This document shows positions 8,104 to 17,820 of a DNA stretch of 64,000 nt, in pieces. The position numbers were made by a program, and so were the translations under genes. Within the stretch, counting starts at the first letter, position 1. Every line of letters begins with the position of its first letter. Source of the stretch: Azospirillum brasilense (GTDB taxonomy: Bacteria > Pseudomonadota > Alphaproteobacteria > Azospirillales > Azospirillaceae). The stretch is from positions 62,621 through 126,620 of the forward strand of contig NZ_VITI01000015.1 of NCBI RefSeq assembly GCF_007827795.1. Reading direction: 5' to 3'. The notes under the pieces are model-generated. The model saw only the letters and a program-made list of their open reading frames with translations. It ran no database searches and had not been told where the DNA came from.

Positions 8104-8591
8104 GACGATCCCTCCCGTTGTAGCGCTTATTGTTACCCAAAAACCAATGGGCTTCTTGCTTATGGGCGCGACACTGAATGCAAAAGGGCGTTGTCGCGCG
8201 AATGTTATCGCGCGGGATGTTTGGTTCTGAATTCAATATTCAGAAAAGCTGACGCCAAATTGGGACTTAATGCTATATTGGGACCATCTTCTCGTCAAGG
8301 CTCAGTCGAATAGAAAATGCCAAACAATCGCCTTGTGCCAGATTTATCCATGACTGATCGCAAATTGGGAGTAAGTGGATAATCCTTCAAATCGTGATTT
8401 TGTAATTTATTTATTTGCAGTTTTTGGCGCCGGTTTTGTGCGAAGCAGCAATATTTGCTGCAAAGCAGCGCAATCGATCACGGTCCGATCCATGCCGCTA
8501 CCTGTTGATATGTGCATGCCGGCCTTCGTCCGCCTTGGTCGAAATGGGGAGGGCGCCGACTTGTCGGTCTTGCACACAGGAATGACACGTC
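8104..8591. promoter_or_regulatory. AT-richer xoxF upstream region with repeated CAAATTGGGA elements
   Basis: I see no convincing gene in these 488 bp, which are visibly poorer in G+C than their surroundings. They hold CAAATTGGGA at 8256-8265 and 8361-8370, a related TATTGGGAC at 8276-8284, and a perfect inverted repeat CTGAAT-N5-ATTCAG at 8227-8243. These are candidate operators for xoxF, but no confident -35/-10 pair can be assigned. A 74-codon open frame at 8375-8599 has no recognisable features and is not called. Confidence 0.4.
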
Positions 8592-8786
8592 ATGTTTGAG
8601 CTGGTTCTGGTGATTTGTCTGGCCATGAGGCCGGACCAATGCGCCATCGAACGTCCACTCTCCATCGAGCGGTACCCGACCGCGGTGGAATGCACACGCA
8701 ACAGCTACGTCCACGTCGTGCGTTGGCTCATGGAGCATCCCAGCTGGAACGTCCGCCGATGGCGGTGCGAGCAGCCTGGGGCCTGA
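8592..8786 (+). CDS. small cysteine-containing protein, paralogue 1
   Basis: This 64-residue protein starts MFELVLVICLAMRPDQCAIE and ends HPSWNVRRWRC followed by six residues. It has four cysteines (C9, C17, C34 and C59). It aligns along its length with the product at 9115-9333: hydrophobic start, CLAxxPxQC, a central cysteine, then Wxx(E/D)HPxxxxxRxRC. The first 12 residues could be a short signal or membrane segment, after which the cysteines would form two disulfides. AGGAA lies 9 bp before the ATG. The function is unknown. The paralogy is the main reason to accept it as real. Confidence 0.6.
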   Translation: MFELVLVICLAMRPDQCAIERPLSIERYPTAVECTRNSYVHVVRWLMEHPSWNVRRWRCEQPGA

Positions 8787-9114
8787 CGCCAGCGCTCAGC
8801 GATTTAAAGACACGAAACAGTCCACTCAACGTTCCGTTGACTTGCGGCGCGCCGACTCCAGACTTGCGCGAGCGCTTCCCTGGGGCTTGCGGCCGGCGCC
8901 GCTTGTTCCCCCTCATCATCGGCTTCGCAAAGTCCTGCCATTTAGGCATTGGTTAACCTTCGATGCCTAATGATTCGGCGCCCTGTGGTTTGGTTCATTT
9001 CTGAGCAGCCGAAATTCCGGCATCCTGCCCTCGTCCTTGGGCATGGCATGCGGCTTGCTCACGCTGATCCAGTCGATGTTGGCACAGCCGTGCTGTTGCA
9101 GTTTGGAGCGCCCG
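8787..9114. other. spacer between the two small paralogues
   Basis: I see no gene, strong hairpin or convincing promoter in these 328 bp. An in-frame ATG at 9037 would extend the second small protein by 26 residues, but that stretch (with three consecutive cysteines) has no counterpart in the paralogue. Confidence 0.4.
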
Positions 9115-9333
9115 ATGTTCGTTACCTTGTCGATGATTTTCTGCCTGGCGTCCGATCCGACCCAATGCCGGACGATCGATCCGATGATTCCCGACACCGA
9201 CCCCCTGACCATGTCGAGCTGCCCGATCGCCGGTCAGATCGAGAGCGCCAAGTGGATCAACGACCACCCGAAGTACGAGCTTCAGCGCATTCGATGCACG
9301 GTGGGCAAGCGGATCAAGCAGCAGGGCGCGTGA
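9115..9333 (+). CDS. small cysteine-containing protein, paralogue 2
   Basis: This 72-residue protein starts MFVTLSMIFCLASDPTQCRT and contains WINDHPKYELQRIRC near the C-terminus. It shares with the protein at 8592 the CLAxxPxQC block, a middle cysteine and the WxxxHPxxxxxRxRC block, with an 8-residue insertion in between. GGAG at 9105-9108 gives good spacing to the ATG at 9115. Likely an exported or membrane-anchored disulfide protein, but this is inference. The gene runs toward and nearly abuts the UdgX-type gene on the opposite strand. Confidence 0.6.
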   Translation: MFVTLSMIFCLASDPTQCRTIDPMIPDTDPLTMSSCPIAGQIESAKWINDHPKYELQRIRCTVGKRIKQQGA

Positions 9334-9349
9334 TACGGACGGTGCCGCC

Positions 9350-10780
9350 TCACGCCAGCGCCGAGGCCCGGCGCAGGTCGGCCACGAATTCCGCCTGCGC
9401 CCGCCGCCGCTCCTCCTCTCCCGGAAGCCTCAGCAGGTAGGAGGGGTGGACGGTGACGAAGCCGTTCCACCCGTCGAAGGCCATCGGACCCCGCTCGCGC
9501 AGAACCGCGACGGGCCGGCCGGTCAGCGCCAGCGCCGCGGTGGCTCCCAGCGTGACGACGAGGCGGGGGCGGACGAAGCCCAGCTCCGTCATCAGCCACC
9601 AGCGGTAATGCTTGACCTCGCCGGCGGTGGGGGACTGGTGGATGCGCCGCTTGCCGCGCTGGACGAACTTGAAGTGCTTGACGGCGTTGGTCAGATAGAG
9701 GCCGCCGCGGTCGATGCCGGCCTCCTCCAGCGCGGCGGTCAGCAATTGGCCGGCGGGGCCGACGAAGGGGCGGCCCTCGCGGTCCTCCTGGTCACCCGGC
9801 TGCTCGCCGACGATGGCGATGGCCGCACCCTCCGGCCCCTCGCCCAGCACCGCCTGCGTCGCGCCCGGCACCAGCGGTTCGGAGCGTTGGATCAGGCGGT
9901 TCAGTTCGGCGAGGCTTTCCGGGGCCTGCCGGGCCATCGCCGCCACCGCCTTCTCGGGCATGCGGCGGCGCGGAATGGCGGCCTCCGCCTCCAGCATCGC
10001 CTGGACGCGGGCGGGGGCGGAGCGGACCAGGGCGGGAATGGCCGCCGTCTCCGGCATGTTGGCCCAGTATTTCCGCGGCATCTCCGCCCGCATGGCCGTC
10101 GGGTTGACCCGCGCCGGGTTGAAGGTGCTCTCGTAGTAGCGTTGCCAGCCCTCGGCGAAGCGGTCGTCGGCAAAGCGGTCATGGGCCAGCGCGTCCGGAC
10201 GCTCGGCGGGCGGGCCGGTGATCAGGCGTTGGCGGTCCCAATGCAACGAGCCCTTCGGTGTCAGGATCGTCCAAACCATGCTTTCGAAGCGCTCGACGAA
10301 GAAGGGGGCGACGGCCTCGACGATGTGATGGTCGGGCTCGAACCACGCGATGTAGCGTTCCCCGCCGTCCGGGCCGGGCGGAGCAGGGGGCAGCGCGCGG
10401 AAGCGCAGGAAGGCGTGCATCTTGTGGATGTCCCGTCGCACCGCCTTGTCGAGCCGCTCCAACCGGTGCACCAGCGGGTCGGCGTGCTGGTCGAGCAGAG
10501 CCCGCTCCCCGTTCAGCACCCGCCAGACCAGCCGGTAGAGCAGGGCGTAGCGTTCCGGATCGCTATGGCAGACGACGGTTTCGATCAGTTGCCCGACCGC
10601 CTGGGGCAGGAAGATCGGGGCGCCGTTATCGGAAGCGGGCGTCGCGTCGTCGCCGAACAGCGACGGCGCGCCGACGCTCCACAGCACCTTGTCGGGCGCC
10701 GTCCGGGCGGCGGCGAGGCGGCGCACCGCTTGGCGGAATCCGTCGAGGTCCGCCCCCTCCCGCAAGGTGATCGTGTGCAT
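9350..10780 (-). CDS. UdgX-type uracil-DNA-binding protein with N-terminal DUF4130-like domain
   Basis: This 476-residue protein has two parts. Residues about 1-250 match the DUF4130/TIGR03915 family that accompanies the radical SAM protein next door (RLVWRVL, HKMHAFLRFR, YIAWFEPDHHIVEAVAPFFVERF). Residues about 290-476 are a uracil-DNA glycosylase fold of the UdgX type: GEQPGDQED at 325-333, KRRIH at 377-381 and VTVHPSYLLR near 443. In UdgX the histidine of KRRIH bonds covalently to the abasic sugar, so H381 is the expected reactive residue. Oddly, there is no cysteine after residue 71, so the iron-sulfur ligands of typical UdgX are missing. The ATG at 10780 follows the upstream stop by 2 bp. 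Confidence 0.9.
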   Translation of the reverse strand: MHTITLREGADLDGFRQAVRRLAAARTAPDKVLWSVGAPSLFGDDATPASDNGAPIFLPQAVGQLIETVVCHSDPERYALLYRLVWRVLNGERALLDQHADPLVHRLERLDKAVRRDIHKMHAFLRFRALPPAPPGPDGGERYIAWFEPDHHIVEAVAPFFVERFESMVWTILTPKGSLHWDRQRLITGPPAERPDALAHDRFADDRFAEGWQRYYESTFNPARVNPTAMRAEMPRKYWANMPETAAIPALVRSAPARVQAMLEAEAAIPRRRMPEKAVAAMARQAPESLAELNRLIQRSEPLVPGATQAVLGEGPEGAAIAIVGEQPGDQEDREGRPFVGPAGQLLTAALEEAGIDRGGLYLTNAVKHFKFVQRGKRRIHQSPTAGEVKHYRWWLMTELGFVRPRLVVTLGATAALALTGRPVAVLRERGPMAFDGWNGFVTVHPSYLLRLPGEEERRRAQAEFVADLRRASALA

Positions 10781-10782
10781 CG

Positions 10783-11997
10783 TCAGAACAGGCTCAGCTG
10801 GCTGGACGGCGTTACCAAGCGCTGGCGCAGATCCAGCCGGTCGGTCAGCCCGCCCACAGGGTGGTAGTCGGCGGCGATCAGGAAGGGGCGCGCCCGCCGC
10901 AATCCGCTCGACAGCCGCCCCAGGTCCTCCATGCGCAGGCGGGTGTGGCGGCGCGCCGACAGGATCTTGTCGACGGCGCGGGCACCCAGCCCCGGCACCC
11001 GCAGCAGCATCTCGCGGTCGGCGCGGTTGACGTCCACCGGGAAGCGCTCCCGGTTCTTCAGCGCCCAGGCCAGCTTCGGGTCGATGCCGAGGTCGAGCAT
11101 CCCGCCCTCGCCGCCGGAGGCGATCTCCTCCACCGTGAAGCCGTAATAGCGCAGCAACCAATCGGCCTGATACAGCCGGTTCTCCCGTTGCAACGGCGGC
11201 GGCTTGACCGGCAGCACCGAACTGGCCTCCGGGATCGGGCTGAAGGCCGAATAGTAGACGCGGCGCAGCCCGTAGCGCTGGTAGAGCGTGCCGCTGGTCT
11301 CCAGGACCGAGCGGTCGGTGGCGTCGTCGGCGCCGACGATCAGTTGTGTGCTCTGGCCGGCGGGGGAGAAGCGGCGCCGCTCCTCCTTGGCCTCGACGAT
11401 GCGCTCGTTGACCTGACCCATCACCGCCTTAATGGTGCCGCCGTTCTTTTCCGGCGCGAAGGCTTTCAGGCTGTGATCGGAGGGCAGTTCGAGGTTGATC
11501 GACAGCCGGTCCGCCCACAGCCCCGCCTGCTCGATCAGCCAGGGGCTGGCTTCGGGGATGGTCTTCAGGTGGATGTAGCCGGCGAAGCCGTGGTCGCGCC
11601 GCAGGGTCCGCGCCACCAGCATCATCTGCTCCATCGTGTGGTCCGGCGAGCGGATGATGCCGGAGGACAGGAACAGCCCCTCGATGCAGTTGCGCTTGTA
11701 GAAGCCGAGGGTCAGCGTCACCACCTCCTCCACCGTGAAGCGGGCGCGGCGGACGTTGGAGGAGCGCCGGTTGATGCAATACACGCAGTCGAACAGGCAG
11801 TGGTTGGTCAGCAGGATCTTCAAGAGCGAGACGCAGCGCCCGTCCGGCGTGTAGGCGTGGCAGATGCCGGCGCCGGTCGTGGAGCCCAGCCCCTCCTTGC
11901 CGCCGCGGCGCGGCTTGGCGCCGGACGAGGCGCAGGAAGCGTCGTATTTCGCCGCATCGGCCAGAATGCCGAGCTTCTCGATCAAGGCGTCGTCCAT
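10783..11997 (-). CDS. putative DNA modification/repair radical SAM protein
   Basis: This 404-residue protein carries the radical SAM cluster motif CLFDCVYC near residues 68-75 (C-x3-C-x2-C). Further family segments are YTPDGRCVSLLKILLTN, SSGIIRSPDHTMEQM and HLKTIPEASPWLI. The C-terminal third has a helix-hairpin-helix element (VNRADREMLLRVPGLGARAVDKIL), typical of DNA binding. This matches the TIGR03916 family, always found with the TIGR03915-type partner encoded directly downstream. The substrate is unknown; the pairing with a UdgX domain points to processing of damaged bases. Start ATG at 11997. Confidence 0.9.
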   Translation of the reverse strand: MDDALIEKLGILADAAKYDASCASSGAKPRRGGKEGLGSTTGAGICHAYTPDGRCVSLLKILLTNHCLFDCVYCINRRSSNVRRARFTVEEVVTLTLGFYKRNCIEGLFLSSGIIRSPDHTMEQMMLVARTLRRDHGFAGYIHLKTIPEASPWLIEQAGLWADRLSINLELPSDHSLKAFAPEKNGGTIKAVMGQVNERIVEAKEERRRFSPAGQSTQLIVGADDATDRSVLETSGTLYQRYGLRRVYYSAFSPIPEASSVLPVKPPPLQRENRLYQADWLLRYYGFTVEEIASGGEGGMLDLGIDPKLAWALKNRERFPVDVNRADREMLLRVPGLGARAVDKILSARRHTRLRMEDLGRLSSGLRRARPFLIAADYHPVGGLTDRLDLRQRLVTPSSQLSLF

Positions 11998-12025
11998 CGT
12001 CCCATCCCACCGTGCGTGTGTGTTC

Positions 12026-12320
12026 TTAATATGTTCTCATGGGGTGGAGAGGCAAGCGGCGGATGCGTCGGCGGATGAGACAAAGGTTGACCGGCCCGGC
12101 CATACATCGCGCGCTTGATCGCCTTCAGCCGGTTGACCTGGCCCTCGACCTGCCCGCTGCCCCACGGCTCGCTCAGCGCGGCACGCACCGCGTCCTCGGC
12201 GCGGCGGAACCCGGCGGCGAACGGTGACAGCGCACTGACCTCCGCCTCGCACAGCCAGCCATCGAACGGGTCGGGCCACTTGCCCTTCACCATCCCGCAG
12301 AAGCGGGTGATGAGATTTGC
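12026..12320 (-). pseudogene. C-terminal remnant of an ISL3-like transposase
   Basis: On the minus strand the region reads KWPDPFDGWL, then SEPWGSGQVEGQVNRLKAIK and RAMYGRAG, the C-terminal signature of ISL3-family transposases. After YGRAG the expected F-D-L-L-R-x-R continuation is found only in a shifted frame (VNLCLIRRRI), ending at a TAA at 12026-12028, so there is a frameshift. No zinc-finger N-terminus or DDE core was found upstream, and no terminal repeats. It is a dead fragment. Confidence 0.65.
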
Positions 12321-13093
12321 CGTCCGACGCAGCTCTGCAGGTTCTGGCCGCCCGGATCAAGGCGCGCTGGGTCTGAGAACAAGGGCACCAGCAAATGAAG
12401 GAGGAACTCGGGCTCGATCATTTAGAGGGGCGGGGCTGCCATGGCCTGCATCACCACGCCGTGCTGGGTATGATCGTCCCTGGCCTTTCTTCAGCACCAG
12501 CACCTCGCCGCAGCGCTGGAGGGGGAAAAAGCGAGCGGCGCAGACCGCGGGCCGCCTCCGCAGCCGACGCTCCCCGCCGTCCGTTAGGCCATTCTGGCGC
12601 AGATCCAGACCACCGCACCCGTTCGATGTCCGTGCTGTCGGTTTTGGCTCATCCCGCACAGGCACGAGCAGAGTTGCCAAAGTGGTTTTAGTGATTGCCG
12701 GGCGGGCGTTAGCACATCCAGGGGGTGCTCTCGAATATTCTCACTTCCCGCCCGTGTCGCGATCGAAGGCGCTCGCAGCCCTTCACAATGTCCCGTCAAA
12801 GCGGGGCTACAGCCAAGGCGCGACTCATGGACCGCTAAGCTATTGTTGTGGGCTGATTTTGCTGGCGTGGAATGTCAACAATCGTGGCAAGCGCCGACCA
12901 CGAACTTGGCAATCCGCCAATTCATCTGGCAACGGACAGGCTCTCCCAACAAGGGAGGGGTGCCGGTGCCACGACCTTTCGTATCGCTTTCACTTTTTTC
13001 GTATTGCGGCCCATCGAACCCTCGGCTACCGTTTGAAACGAAAACAAAGGCGCAGACCGCAAGGGGCGGGCGCACAGCGGAGAGGAGGGATGG
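12321..13093. other. gene-free region upstream of glpD, probably insertion-element debris
   Basis: The stretch of about 770 bp carries several weak open frames on both strands, none with recognisable domains or good ribosome sites. The half nearer the transposase fragment probably belongs to the same decayed insertion, but I cannot identify a family. The last 120 bp hold the glpD control region described separately. Confidence 0.45.
12977..13047 (+). promoter_or_regulatory. possible GlpR (DeoR-family) operator boxes upstream of glpD
   Basis: TTTCGTAT occurs at 12977-12984 and again at 12997-13004, exactly 20 bp apart (two helical turns). A third related box in the opposite orientation, GAAACGAAAAC, lies at 13035-13045. 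TTTCG-type repeats are known for GlpR repressors of glp genes in proteobacteria. The boxes are 50-115 bp before the glpD start. No glpR gene is in the window. Confidence 0.4.
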
Positions 13094-14635
13094 ATGGCCG
13101 GGGTCTACGACCTTGCCATCGTCGGCGGCGGCATCAACGGCTGCGGCATCGCGCGCGATGCCGCGGGGCGGGGCTGCTCGGTCTATCTGTGCGAACAGAA
13201 GGATCTGGGGTCGGGCACGTCCTCGGCCTCGACGAAGCTGATCCACGGCGGCCTGCGCTACCTGGAATATTACGAGTTCCGGCTGGTCCGCGAGGCGCTG
13301 CGCGAGCGCGAGGTGCTTTGGCGCATGGCGCCGCACATCATCTGGCCGCTGCGCTTCGTCCTGCCCCATCTGCCCGGCCTGCGGCCCTCGTGGTTCCTGC
13401 GGCTGGGCCTGTTCCTCTACGACCATCTCGGCGGGCGGGAGAAGTTGCCGGGCACGCGGGGGCTCGATCTGCGCAACGATCCGGCGGGGAAGCCGCTAAA
13501 GCCGGGTTTCGGTCGTGCTTTCGAATATTCGGATTGCTGGGTCGATGACGCGCGTCTGGTGGTCCTGAACGCCCAGGACGCCGCCCGCATGGGCGCGACG
13601 ATCCGCACCCGCACCCGCTTCCTGAGCGCCGTCCGAGAGGACGGGCTGTGGACCGTGACGGTGGAGGACACACGCAGCGGCCGGCGCAGCAGCATCCGTG
13701 CCCGCGCGCTGGTCAACGCCGCCGGCCCCTGGGTGTCGGAGGTCATGCGGCAGGGGGCGCGCTCCACGGTGGACGCGCGCATCCGTCTGGTCCAGGGCTC
13801 GCACATCGTGGTGCCGAAGCTGTTCGACCACGACCGCTGCTACATCTTCCAAAACGCCGACAAGCGCATCGTCTTCGCCATCCCCTACGAGCGAGACTTC
13901 ACCCTGATCGGCACAACCGACAACGACTACCAGGGCGATCCGGCGGATGTCCGCGCGTCGGAGGCGGAGATCGCCTATCTCTGCGCCGCCGCCGGGGAGT
14001 ATTTCGCCAAGCCGGTGACGCCCGCCGATGTGGTGTGGACCTATTCCGGCGTCCGCCCTCTCTATGACGACGGCGCCTCGACGGCGCAGGCGGCGACCCG
14101 CGACTATGTGCTGGCGCTCGACGCGCCGGGCGACGGCAAGGCGGCGCTGCTCAACATCTTCGGCGGCAAGATCACCACATACCGCCGTCTGGCCGACGCG
14201 GCCATCGCCAAGCTGGCGCCCTTCCTGCCGAAGCTCGCTCCGGGAGCGTCGGACTGGAGCAGCACCGGGACCCTGCCGGGCGGCGACTTTCCGGTGGAAG
14301 GCGTTGCGGCGCTGGTCGCCGAGCTGCGCGGGCATGCGCCCTTCCTGCCCCTGCCGCATCTGGAGCGGCTGGCGCGCACCTACGGCACCCGCACCCGCCG
14401 GATTCTCGACAGCGCCGCGCGGCCGGAGGATCTGGGCCGCGACTTCGGCGGGACCCTGACCGAGGCCGAGGTCCGCTATCTGATGACGGAGGAATGGGCG
14501 GAAACCGCCGAGGACGTGCTGTGGCGCCGGACCAAGCTGGGGCTGCGTCTGGACGCCGCCCAGGCGCAGGCGCTCGACGCCTTCATGACGGAGGAACGCA
14601 GCCGGAGGGAGAGGGCATCCGACGCCGCCGAATAG
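13094..14635 (+). CDS. glpD: aerobic glycerol-3-phosphate dehydrogenase GlpD
   Basis: This 513-residue FAD enzyme oxidises sn-glycerol-3-phosphate to dihydroxyacetone phosphate at the membrane, passing electrons to ubiquinone. The FAD-binding loop is LAIVGGGINGCGIARDAAGR (residues about 6-25). Other family segments are STKLIHGGLRYLEYYEF near 50-65, GTTDNDYQGDP near 275, SGVRPLYDD near 318 and FGGKITTYRRLAD near 355. The C-terminal cap domain is complete. AGGAGG at 13083-13088 sits 5 bp before the ATG. It heads the glycerol operon and probably responds to the TTTCG boxes upstream. Confidence 0.96.
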   Translation: MAGVYDLAIVGGGINGCGIARDAAGRGCSVYLCEQKDLGSGTSSASTKLIHGGLRYLEYYEFRLVREALREREVLWRMAPHIIWPLRFVLPHLPGLRPSWFLRLGLFLYDHLGGREKLPGTRGLDLRNDPAGKPLKPGFGRAFEYSDCWVDDARLVVLNAQDAARMGATIRTRTRFLSAVREDGLWTVTVEDTRSGRRSSIRARALVNAAGPWVSEVMRQGARSTVDARIRLVQGSHIVVPKLFDHDRCYIFQNADKRIVFAIPYERDFTLIGTTDNDYQGDPADVRASEAEIAYLCAAAGEYFAKPVTPADVVWTYSGVRPLYDDGASTAQAATRDYVLALDAPGDGKAALLNIFGGKITTYRRLADAAIAKLAPFLPKLAPGASDWSSTGTLPGGDFPVEGVAALVAELRGHAPFLPLPHLERLARTYGTRTRRILDSAARPEDLGRDFGGTLTEAEVRYLMTEEWAETAEDVLWRRTKLGLRLDAAQAQALDAFMTEERSRRERASDAAE

Positions 14636-14715
14636 CGGGCGTGGAACAGCGGCTGAAAACACGGCGACAAGAACCATCTCAATAAAGAAAAAATGAATAT
14701 TGGGGAGGAAGGCCG

Positions 14716-15819
14716 GTGGGCTTGGTTCTGGACAAGGTCAGCAGGCATGTCGGCGGCCACGTTCATCTCGAGAACGTGTCGCTGAGCCTGGAGCGCGGGT
14801 CGTTGAACGTTCTGCTGGGGCCGACCCTGTCGGGCAAGACGTCGCTGATGCGGCTGATGGCCGGGCTGGACGTGCCCAGCGCTGGGCGCGTGCTGGTGGA
14901 CGGGGTGGACGTGACGGGGCGGCATGTCCGCGAGCGCTCCGTCGCCATGGTCTACCAGCAGTTCATCAACTACCCTTCGTTGACCGTCTACGAGAACATC
15001 GCCTCCCCCCTGCGGGTCGCCCGCCGGCCGAAGGACGAGATCGACCGCAAGGTGCGGGAGGCCGCGCGCCTGCTGAAGCTGGAGCCCTACCTGGAGCGCG
15101 CGCCGCAGCAGCTGTCCGGCGGGCAGCAGCAGCGCACGGCCATCGCCCGCGCCCTGGTCAAGGAGGCGCAGCTCGTCCTGCTTGACGAGCCGCTGGCCAA
15201 CCTGGACTACAAGCTGCGCGAGGAACTGCGGGAGGAGCTGCCGAAGATCTTCGCCGCGACCGGCGCGGTCTTCGTCTACGCGACGACGGAGCCAGCGGAG
15301 GCGCTGCTGCTCCGCGGCAACACGGCGACGCTGTGGGAAGGGCGGCTGGCGCAGTTCGGGCGCACGCCGGACGTCTACCGCCGCCCGGCCAACCTGACCA
15401 GCGCACGGGTTTTCTCCGACCCGCCGCTCAACACCATGCGGGTGCACAAGCGCGGCCTGCAGATCGTGCTGGCGACGGGCGAGCACGGGCCGGCGCGGGG
15501 CGTCCTGGCGGAGTTGCCGGACGACGACTACACCATCGGCTTCCGCGCCGACCACCTGCACCTGACGCGGCCCCACGCCGACGCGATGTCCTTGAGCGGT
15601 GCGGTGGCGGTCAGCGAGATCACCGGTTCGGAGAGCTTCGTCCACATCGACCTACCGCGGACCGATGGCGGAACGGACCGCTGGGTGGCGGTCACCCGCG
15701 GCGTGCTGGAGGTGGAGCCGGGCGAGCGGATCGACTGCTTCATCGACCCGCGGCGGCTGTTCGTGTTCGGCCATGACGGGCGGCTGGCCGCGGCGCCGCC
15801 GCTGGTCATGGCGGCGTGA
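14716..15819 (+). CDS. glpS: glycerol ABC importer ATPase GlpS
   Basis: This 367-residue sugar-type ABC ATPase is one of two different ATPases of the GlpSTPQ(U)V glycerol importer known from rhizobia. It has a Walker A GPTLSGKT (35-42), a perfect signature LSGGQ (133-137), Walker B LLDEP (D157-E158) and a C-terminal TOBE-like regulatory domain. The switch histidine is missing: where partners read YVTHDQ it has YATTEP, with Thr191 in place of His. It therefore depends on its partner for one catalytic site. The start is GTG at 14716, with GGGGAGGAAGG just upstream. An 80-bp gap separates it from glpD. Confidence 0.9.
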   Translation: MGLVLDKVSRHVGGHVHLENVSLSLERGSLNVLLGPTLSGKTSLMRLMAGLDVPSAGRVLVDGVDVTGRHVRERSVAMVYQQFINYPSLTVYENIASPLRVARRPKDEIDRKVREAARLLKLEPYLERAPQQLSGGQQQRTAIARALVKEAQLVLLDEPLANLDYKLREELREELPKIFAATGAVFVYATTEPAEALLLRGNTATLWEGRLAQFGRTPDVYRRPANLTSARVFSDPPLNTMRVHKRGLQIVLATGEHGPARGVLAELPDDDYTIGFRADHLHLTRPHADAMSLSGAVAVSEITGSESFVHIDLPRTDGGTDRWVAVTRGVLEVEPGERIDCFIDPRRLFVFGHDGRLAAAPPLVMAA

Positions 15820-15835
15820 CGGGAGGGCGGACGGC

Positions 15836-16920
15836 ATGGCGCGCATCGACCTTCAATCCCTCGGCCACAGCTACACCCCCAACCCGAAGAGCGACGACTA
15901 CGCGCTGAAACCGATGACCCATGTGTGGGAGCAGGGCGGGGCCTACGCGCTGCTCGGGCCGTCGGGCTGCGGCAAGACCACGCTGCTGAACATCATCTCC
16001 GGCCTGCTGACCCCCAGCGAGGGGCGGGTGCTGTTCGACGGCAAGGACGTGACGGCCCTGCCGACCGAGGCGCGCAACATCGCCCAGGTCTTCCAGTTCC
16101 CCGTCGTCTACGACACCATGACGGTCTACGAGAACCTTGCTTTCCCGCTGCGCAACCGCGGCCTGCGCGGGGCTCCGCTCGACGCGCGGGTGCGGGAGAT
16201 CGCCGGGCTGCTCGACCTGACGGCGGACCTGAACCGGCGCGGGCGGAACCTGACCGCCGACGCCAAGCAGAAGATTTCGCTGGGGCGCGGGCTGGTCCGC
16301 CCGGACGTGGCGGCCATCCTGTTCGACGAGCCGCTGACCGTCATCGACCCGCATCTGAAATGGGAGCTGCGGTCGAAGCTGAAGGCGCTGCACCGCGCGC
16401 TCGACCTGACGATGATCTACGTGACCCACGACCAGACGGAGGCGTTGACCTTCGCCGACAAGGTGGTGGTGATGCATGACGGGCGCGTCGTCCAGGTGGG
16501 CCGCCCGCAGGAGCTGTTCGAGCGGCCCGCTCACGTCTTCGTCGGCCATTTCATCGGGTCGCCGGGCATGAACGTCCTGCCGGCCGAGGTGTCGGGCCGC
16601 GCCGCGCGGGTCGGTGGGCACGTCATCGCGCTGCGCCGCGGCTATCCGACCCTCGATGGTGGGGCGAAAATCGAGATCGGCGTGCGGCCGGAATTCGCCA
16701 CGCTGGCGCCCGCCGGGGCCGGCGGCGTGCCGGTGCGGGTGCGCCGGCTGGACGATCTGGGGCGCACGCGCATCGCGCGGGTGGAGCTGTCGGGCCTGCC
16801 CATGGCCGCGACGGTGCCGGAGGATCTGACGCTCGCGGGGGACGAGGCGTCGCTGCTGCTCGACCCCGCCATGGTGCATGTCTACGCGGACGGAACGCTC
16901 GTGGAAGGGGAGGCGGCGTG

Positions 16921-16921
<1 letters not shown>
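15836..16921 (+). CDS. glpT: glycerol ABC importer ATPase GlpT
   Basis: This 361-residue second ATPase of the importer has Walker A GPSGCGKT (41-48), Walker B LFDEP (D164-E165) and the switch histidine H198 (YVTHDQTEA). The signature motif is degenerate: LTADAKQKISLGR (139-151) replaces LSGGQQQR. The C-terminal TOBE-like domain is present. With GlpS it would form a heterodimer in which one composite ATP site is complete and the other degenerate. The ATG at 15836 follows GGGAGGGCGG. The stop overlaps the start of the first permease gene (TGATG). Confidence 0.9.
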
Positions 16922-17805
<884 letters not shown>

Positions 17806-17820
17806 CAAAGGAAACGGGCC

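Noticed and set aside
8375..8599. Possible 74-residue gene upstream of the first small cysteine protein
   Set aside because: No ribosome-binding site, no homologous partner in the window and AT-rich regulatory-looking DNA.
12357..12680. Minus-strand frame of 107 codons in the insertion debris
   Set aside because: No recognisable transposase domain. It may be part of the decayed element but cannot be supported as a gene.
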